This document shows, piece by piece, positions 58,920 through 64,000 of a stretch of 64,000 nucleotides of DNA. The stretch's first letter is position 1. Each line of letters opens with the position of its first letter. The stretch lies in assembly GCF_029625315.1 (NCBI RefSeq), contig NZ_CP121110.1, positions 2,427,001 to 2,491,000 on the forward strand, in the 5' to 3' direction. The notes below the pieces were generated by a model, which was not told where the DNA came from, searched no databases, and saw only the letters and a list, made by a program, of their open reading frames with translations. The DNA comes from Flavobacterium ginsengisoli (GTDB taxonomy: Bacteria; Bacteroidota; Bacteroidia; Flavobacteriales; Flavobacteriaceae). Made by a program: the position numbers and the translations under genes.

Positions 58920-59657
58920 TTAATAAAAATATTCAGAAGTACCTAAACTATCAGATCCTGCATCTACTTCTTTAACTGGATAACCACTTTCATTATAAGT
59001 AAAAGTACTATTTGTCCATAAATCACCGTCTGATGTATCAGTCAAAATGTTGAATTTAACTCCACTTCCTTCTCCATCAACGAATGCAATTTTATCCATA
59101 CCTAAAATATTTTTCATCGGGTTGTTCTTATTGTCATAAGTGTATTTATGACTTTCTGAGCTTGATTCACTTATGATCTCACTTACTTCACCATTTACAA
59201 ATTTAATTGTACTAGTTGACCCTTCACTTGTTTGACTTTCACTATCTCCTGAATATGATTTAACTGTAATCGTTCCATCAGTATTATAAGTATAAACTTC
59301 TTTGTGTCCCCAATCCATATTTGGCTCTACTCTAAGAAAAGTTGTCAATTTACCATCAGCATTATAAGAATAAGTATTTACTTGATCTATTGTTCCGTCA
59401 GGATATTTAAACTCTATTTTCGTAATTAAATTCCCTGTGTAAGTATAATACATGTTTGAATCACCCGTATCATCTATAGCACTTACTATTTTATTACCAT
59501 CATATTTGTAGTTAATGGTGTATGTATCTCCCTCTGTATTTTTAATAACGGTTTTTTTAAGCAATACGCCATCCGAAGAATCTGAAGAAGAATCATCACT
59601 TGAACAAGAAGTTAAAACTAGTGCTAAAGCACCAAATAGACATAAAATTTTTTTCAT
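58920..59657 (-). CDS. Paralogous lipoprotein with YD-like repeats, copy 2
   Basis: A 245-residue lipoprotein with signal MKKILCLFGALALVLTSC, the same as copy 1. The mature part starts with a Ser/Asp-rich linker (SSDDSSSDSSDG) and has short repeats such as YKYDGNKIVSAID, YTGNLITKIEFKY, YNADGKLTTFLRV and YNTDGTITVKSY. It is a tandem duplicate of copy 1, 330 bases apart. The spacer between the two includes the terminator of this gene and the upstream element of copy 1. Function unknown. Confidence 0.75.
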   Translation of the reverse strand: MKKILCLFGALALVLTSCSSDDSSSDSSDGVLLKKTVIKNTEGDTYTINYKYDGNKIVSAIDDTGDSNMYYTYTGNLITKIEFKYPDGTIDQVNTYSYNADGKLTTFLRVEPNMDWGHKEVYTYNTDGTITVKSYSGDSESQTSEGSTSTIKFVNGEVSEIISESSSESHKYTYDNKNNPMKNILGMDKIAFVDGEGSGVKFNILTDTSDGDLWTNSTFTYNESGYPVKEVDAGSDSLGTSEYFY

Positions 59658-59971
59658 TTTGATTTGGTTAATTTGTTAATTGGCACAAACGTAATACAAC
59701 AAAAAATTAAATCCTTACGGGTTTCCACATTTTAAAAAATAACACTTTTTCAAACACTTTTCAATAACCTATTAACAAACAAAATAGCCCAATAATTGCC
59801 TTATTAAAAAAAAACTAAAGACCAAAAATGCGTATAAATACTCAGGTTTTTTCTTTTATTTTATATCATTCGAAGGACTTTTAAAAAATTACATTTTTAA
59901 TAACAGAAACTGACTACACAAACTAAAACAATTCCTTATTTTTGCATCTTCCATTTTTTTAAAATTCTTAT
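59658..59971. other. Intergenic region between divergent lipoprotein and ABC genes
   Basis: No gene is seen. Facing the lipoprotein: motif at 59713-59731 and TACGTTTG (59686-59693, minus strand). Facing the ABC gene: TATTTTTG at 59937-59944, 28 bases before the ATG, with no clear -33 TTG. Confidence 0.55.
59713..59731 (-). promoter_or_regulatory. Conserved upstream motif, copy 2
   Basis: AATGTGGAAACCCGTAAGG on the minus strand, 56 bases before the start codon of the second lipoprotein, 19 bases before TACGTTTG (59686-59693). It matches copy 1 at 17 of 19 bases. Confidence 0.6.
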
Positions 59972-61717
59972 ATGAAATTATTATATACCTACATTATCAA
60001 GCATAAAATGCTTTTGTTTTTTGCTTTGATTATGGCTACTATCAACATTTGCTTCAGTTTGTCAGATTCAGTAATTACCGGAAAACTTATGCAGGATTGC
60101 GGGGTTGGTTTGGCAAAATACAAAGGAAACGAAATCGGATTTATTAAATCATTGGCTTTCTGGCTCGGTCTTTCGCTTGGTGCTGCGATGATTTCTAGAA
60201 TCACCAAAAACTTTCAGGATTATTTTACCAACGTTGTCATTCAGCGTACCGGTGCTCAAATGTATACTGACGGAATTAAGAAATCTCTCGATCTTCCGTA
60301 TGCTGAATTTGAAGATCAGCGAAGCGGAGAAACGTTGAGCAAACTGACAAAAGTTAGAATTGATTCTGAAAAACTTATCACACTTTCTATTTCGCTAATC
60401 TTTCAAACTATTATAGGTTTCATTTTCGTTATTGTTTATGTTGCCCGAATAGATTTTAGAATCTCTATTATCTTTTTAATTACAGCTCCAATTATTGCTT
60501 TGGTGAGTTTGTATTTAGGAAAGAAAATTAAAATTGTTTCTCGAAAAATTGTGAATCAAACCAATGCATTGGCAGGTTCTACAACGGAAAGTTTACGAAA
60601 CATTGAGTTAGTAAAAAGTCTTGGTTTAACGTATCAAGAAGAAAAGCGTCTGAACTTAAACACTTTCAAAATTCTTCAATTAGAATTAGAGAAAATTCGT
60701 TTCATCAGAAGTTTGAGTTTTATTCAAGGAACAACCGTTCACTTTTTAAGAACTTGCGTTGTTTTTGCTCTTTATTATTTCTTGTTCGGAGGAAAAATCA
60801 TTGTTGGTGATTTATTGACGATGGTATTTTTTACTTTCTTCATTTTTGGTCCTCTACAAGAATTAGGAAACTTTATTATTGCTTTGAATGAAACAAAAGT
60901 TTCTATGGAAAATTTCAGAAACTTACTGAATGCTCCAAAAGAGTTTCGCCCAAAAAGTCCTAAACATATTGGTGCAATTCAAAAACTACTTTTCCAAAAT
61001 GTTAGTTTTCAGCACAAAACTGCCAAATTTAAAGCGGTTGAAAATATTAATTTCGAAATCAAACAAGGACAAACCGTTGCTTTTGTTGGTCCGTCTGGAT
61101 CTGGAAAAACAACTTTAGTAAAATTATTAGTCGGATTATATACTCCTGCTGAAGGCCAAGTTTTGTATAACGACATTGATTCTACAGATGTTGATTTATT
61201 AGATTTAAGAAAACAGCTCGGTTTTGTTACTCAAGATGCTCAATTATTCTCAGGAACAATTCGCGAAAACTTATTATTTGTTAAGCCAAACGCAACCGAC
61301 GAAGATTTATATGATGCCTTAAAACGCGCAAGCTGCGATAAGCTTTTAAGACGTGCCGAAGATGGTTTAAATACTACAATTGGTGAAGGCGGAATCAAAG
61401 TTTCGGGTGGAGAAAAACAACGTTTATCTATCGCGAGAGCAATTTTAAGAAATCCGAATTTATTGATTTTTGATGAAGCTACTTCTGCTTTAGATTCTAT
61501 TACCGAAGAAGAAATCAACGATACAATCAGAAATATCTCAGACAAAAATAGAATCACCGTCTTAATTGCTCATAGATTGTCTACTGTAATGCACGCTGAT
61601 AAGATATTTGTTTTAGAACAAGGTAAAATTATCGAACAAGGTAAACACGAAGATTTGATTGTAGAAAAAGGATTGTATTACGCTATGTGGCGCCAGCAGA
61701 TTGGAGAGCGAAAATAG
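59972..61717 (+). CDS. ABC exporter, fused permease and ATPase
   Basis: A 581-residue half-transporter of the MsbA/LmrA type. Six membrane helices occupy about residues 10-310. The ATPase follows: Walker A GPSGSGKTT (about 373-381), signature VSGGEKQRLSIARA (about 478-491), Walker B NLLIFDEATSALD (about 494-506) and H-loop IAHRLST (about 530). It should work as a homodimer in the inner membrane, exporting a lipid or small molecule; the substrate cannot be deduced. It stands alone with a -7 element upstream. The frame is intact. Confidence 0.9.
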   Translation: MKLLYTYIIKHKMLLFFALIMATINICFSLSDSVITGKLMQDCGVGLAKYKGNEIGFIKSLAFWLGLSLGAAMISRITKNFQDYFTNVVIQRTGAQMYTDGIKKSLDLPYAEFEDQRSGETLSKLTKVRIDSEKLITLSISLIFQTIIGFIFVIVYVARIDFRISIIFLITAPIIALVSLYLGKKIKIVSRKIVNQTNALAGSTTESLRNIELVKSLGLTYQEEKRLNLNTFKILQLELEKIRFIRSLSFIQGTTVHFLRTCVVFALYYFLFGGKIIVGDLLTMVFFTFFIFGPLQELGNFIIALNETKVSMENFRNLLNAPKEFRPKSPKHIGAIQKLLFQNVSFQHKTAKFKAVENINFEIKQGQTVAFVGPSGSGKTTLVKLLVGLYTPAEGQVLYNDIDSTDVDLLDLRKQLGFVTQDAQLFSGTIRENLLFVKPNATDEDLYDALKRASCDKLLRRAEDGLNTTIGEGGIKVSGGEKQRLSIARAILRNPNLLIFDEATSALDSITEEEINDTIRNISDKNRITVLIAHRLSTVMHADKIFVLEQGKIIEQGKHEDLIVEKGLYYAMWRQQIGERK

Positions 61718-61848
61718 TTTTCTAAGCTTCTGAGGTGCTAAGTTAGTTGCTAAGTTGCTAAGTTTTTTTATCCTTATTTGTCATTTCTCCTTCGTCGAAA
61801 TAACAAATATAAAATACTATAAATAGCAATCTATTACACGCAATATTT

Positions 61849-61973
61849 GTCATTTCGACGAAGGAGACCCGAGCGATAGCGAACAGGCGAAGCAAATCTC
61901 CACAAGTAACTCCGCAACGAAAATTCAATCTTTGTAGAGCCTCTCGCGAAGATTTCTCCTTCGTCGAAATGAC
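61849..61973. repeat. Inverted-repeat element GTCATTTCGACGAAGGAG, second copy
   Basis: Ends GTCATTTCGACGAAGGAG and CTCCTTCGTCGAAATGAC are perfect inverted repeats of 18 bases. The centre includes CTCCACAAGTAACTCCGCAA, also present in the copy at 48143-48238, and GAGCGATAGCGAACAGGCGA, which is extra in this copy. Confidence 0.8.
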
Positions 61974-62020
61974 AGAAAATGAGAGAAAAATCTTTTTTAA
62001 TCATTTTAATCTGTGGCAAA

Positions 62021-62057
62021 AAATAAAACCCGATAAGTTTTAAAACTTATCGGGTTT
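62021..62057 (-). terminator. Terminator after alaS
   Basis: AAACCCGATAAGTTT and AACTTATCGGGTTT form a stem with a T run in the minus direction, 45 bases past the alaS stop. Confidence 0.8.
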
Positions 62058-62101
62058 ACTTTTTAAAAACTTAGCCTCTTAGAAGCTTAGTATCTTAGAA
62101 T

Positions 62102-64000
62102 CTACTTAACAAAATCTACAGCTTTATTAAGCGCTTCAGCAATTCCGTCAACATTTTTACCTCCTGCTGTTGCAAAGAAAGGCTGGCCTCCGCCACCACC
62201 TTGGATGTATTTCCCTAATTCGCGAACAACCTGTCCAGCATTTAAGTTTTTGGTCGCTACAATTTCTTTAGAAATATAGCATGTTAACATTGGTTTTCCT
62301 TCGTTCGCTGTAGCCAAAACAATAAATAAATTGTTATACGAACCACCTAACTCGTAAGCTAAATCTTTTGCTCCTTCTGGATTTAAATCTACCTGTTTTG
62401 CTAAAAATTGAACCCCGTTGATTTCTTGTAATTCTTTAGCTAAATCAGCTTTCATATTTTTAGCTTTATCTTTCAATAGAGCTTCTAATTGTTTTTTCAA
62501 TTGAGCATTTTCGTCTTGCAATGCCTGAATCGCTTTTACAGGATCTGGAGCATTTTTAAGCACTTCTTTAATTTCTCCAAAAGAAATTGCTTGAGACTCA
62601 AAATACTCTTTTGCAGACTTCACTTGTAATTGCTTCAATTCTTCTAATTCCTGCTGCAACAGCTCCTTCAGAAATAATTTTAAAGTGCCAGATGTCAGAT
62701 GTGTTAGCAACGTGCGTTCCTCCACATAATTCAACAGAATCTCCGAATTTAATTGTACGAACTAAATCTCCATACTTCTCACCAAATAATGCAATTGCAC
62801 CATCTTCAAGGGCTTGATCTTTTGGAATCGCTCTTTTTTCGATTAATGGCAAACTCTCACGAATCCTTGCATTTACAAAGTTTTCAACTTCTAATAATTC
62901 TTCATCTGTAACTTTAGCAAAATGAGAAAAGTCAAAACGTAATGAAGCATTTCTTACCATCGAACCTTTTTGCTCTATATGAGTTCCTAAAATCTTACGT
63001 AAACCTTGGTGTAACAAGTGCGTAGCCGAGTGATTTGAAGAAGTTTTAGCTCTTTGAATTGCATCAACAACAGCATTAAAAGTTCCTGTAAGGTTCTCTG
63101 GCAATGATTTCGCCAAATGTACCGTTTGGTTGTTTTCTTTTTTAGTGTCAATGATATAAATAATATCTCCGTTTTGCGCTTCTAAATATCCTTTATCTCC
63201 AGTTTGTCCTCCGCTTTCTCCGTAAAATGGAGTTGCATTAAAAACCAATTGGAAAATTTCTCCATCTTTTGCACTCTCAACTCTACGATATTTTGTAATC
63301 TTAACTTGCTGCGCTAATCTATCATAACCAACAAATTCCTGAACATCATCTTCAATAATTACATGCCAATCTCCAGCTGTTACTTTAGAAGCTGCACGAG
63401 ATCTTTCTTTCTGTAATTGCAATTGTTCTTTAAATCCTTCCTCGTCCAATTTCAATCCTTTTTCTGAAAGAATCAAAGCCGTTAAATCGATTGGAAAACC
63501 ATATGTATCATACAATTCGAAAGCTTTTTTACCATCGATTGTATCACCAGTATTATTTAAAATTACAGCATCTAAAAGAATCAATCCTTGATCTAATGTT
63601 TTTAGGAAAGAGTTTTCTTCTTCACGAATTACATTCGAACAAAGTGCTTTTTGCGTTCTGATTTCTGGGAAAGAATCTCCCATTTGCTCGCTTAAAGTCT
63701 CAACCAATTTATAAATAAATGGCTCTTTAGTACCTAAGAAAGTAAATCCGTAACGAATAGCACGACGTAAAATTCTACGAATAACATATCCTGCCCCCGT
63801 GTTAGATGGCAACTGACCGTCAGCAATAGCAAAAGCTACCGCGCGAACGTGATCTGCTACTACGCGAATAGCAATATTCATTTTATTTTGTTCTTCACTA
63901 ATGCCTATTACATCATTAGTTGTATATTTTGCACCTGTAATCGTTTCGATTTCTCTAATCAAAGGCATAAAAACATCAGTATCATAGTTTGATGTTTTTC
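62102..64000 (-). CDS. alaS: Alanyl-tRNA synthetase, C-terminal part (frameshift; 5' end outside window)
   Basis: About 632 residues of the family's roughly 870 are present; the N-terminal catalytic start lies beyond the right edge. It reads in from [16 protein letters not shown]. The tRNA-recognition region follows, then the editing domain with the zinc-binding [15 protein letters not shown] and [13 protein letters not shown] motifs. The C-Ala domain ends with [20 protein letters not shown]. The frame is lost at 62613-62618, where GCAGAC (plus) replaces GCAGC; restoring it gives [17 protein letters not shown]. This gene is essential, so the lesion is almost certainly a consensus error. Confidence 0.95.

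Larger units (their letters stand above)
61718..62101. repeat. Repeat-rich intergenic region between the ABC gene and alaS
   Basis: No gene is seen. CTAAG-rich strings occur at about 61722-61762 and 62070-62100 (GCTAAGTTAGTTGCTAAGTT style). 61780-61804 is a half copy and 61849-61973 a full copy of the GTCATTTCG inverted-repeat element. The alaS terminator lies at 62021-62057. Confidence 0.65.

Noticed and set aside
57783..59657. Polymorphic toxin or Rhs system based on YD-like repeats
   Set aside because: Both proteins are short lipoproteins without toxin tips, and no immunity gene is present.

Overview
The window looks like the chromosome of a Flavobacterium species of the F. johnsoniae type. 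It is AT-rich. Gene content and order (tuf, tRNA genes, hpf, xerC, rpsU; TamL/TamB; type IX secretion sorting domain; DUF2851; Porin_10-like outer membrane protein; VIT/DUF2135 protein) are typical of Flavobacteriia. Promoters follow the Bacteroidetes pattern (TTG, about 19 bases, TAnnTTTG). Shine-Dalgarno sequences are generally absent, with one striking exception in front of rpsU. I see no prophage, insertion sequence, CRISPR array or rRNA operon.

Layout. 0-3.3 kb: translation genes (tuf, three tRNAs, hpf, xerC, rpsU). 3.4-13.7 kb: housekeeping and envelope genes (acyl-CoA dehydrogenase, helix-hairpin-helix protein, amino acid permease, PspC-like peptide, DUF2851, exonuclease, cystathionine beta-synthase-like enzyme, porin, rnhB). 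13.7-24.1 kb: lipB, paired lipoproteins, lysS, a membrane-anchored serine protease and a VIT/DUF2135 protein. 24.1-31.3 kb: a minus-strand nitrate locus with NarK transporter, cytochrome-b-like membrane subunit, molybdopterin nitrate reductase, four-cluster ferredoxin subunit, Rieske protein, a small two-helix membrane protein and a D-lactate dehydrogenase. 31.7-40.9 kb: DUF4890-like periplasmic proteins, hemL, glucosaminidase, ACC-deaminase-like enzyme, DUF5522, hydroxyacid dehydrogenase, hutU and a DUF4136 lipoprotein. 40.9-42.4 kb: ilvA behind an isoleucine-rich leader peptide and attenuator. 42.5-48.9 kb: a secreted GH30 glycosidase, truncated hemoglobin, aromatic amino acid hydroxylase and DUF4230. 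49.1-56.5 kb: tamL and tamB. 56.7-64.0 kb: GSCFA protein, two paralogous lipoproteins, an ABC exporter and the 3' part of alaS.

The most unusual property is not a gene. About twenty genes, including essential ones such as alaS, carry frame lesions. At sixteen sites the lesion is a one- or two-base indel exactly where restoring GCTGC/GCAGC (GCWGC) restores the protein family sequence; most other lesions are homopolymer length changes. The simplest reading is that the consensus came from native-DNA long reads and that GCWGC is a modified motif in this organism, so the lesions are a footprint of a DNA methyltransferase. Broken genes are therefore annotated as single CDS features spanning the lesion.

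Intergenic DNA is rich in short dispersed repeats: an inverted repeat containing GTCATTTCGACGAAGGAG, a GAGGAGCGAAATATTT element, a CACGAATTACAC element, an AAGGCACTAAGACGCGAAG element and CTTAG-rich strings. One of these appears to supply the stop codon of the aromatic amino acid hydroxylase.
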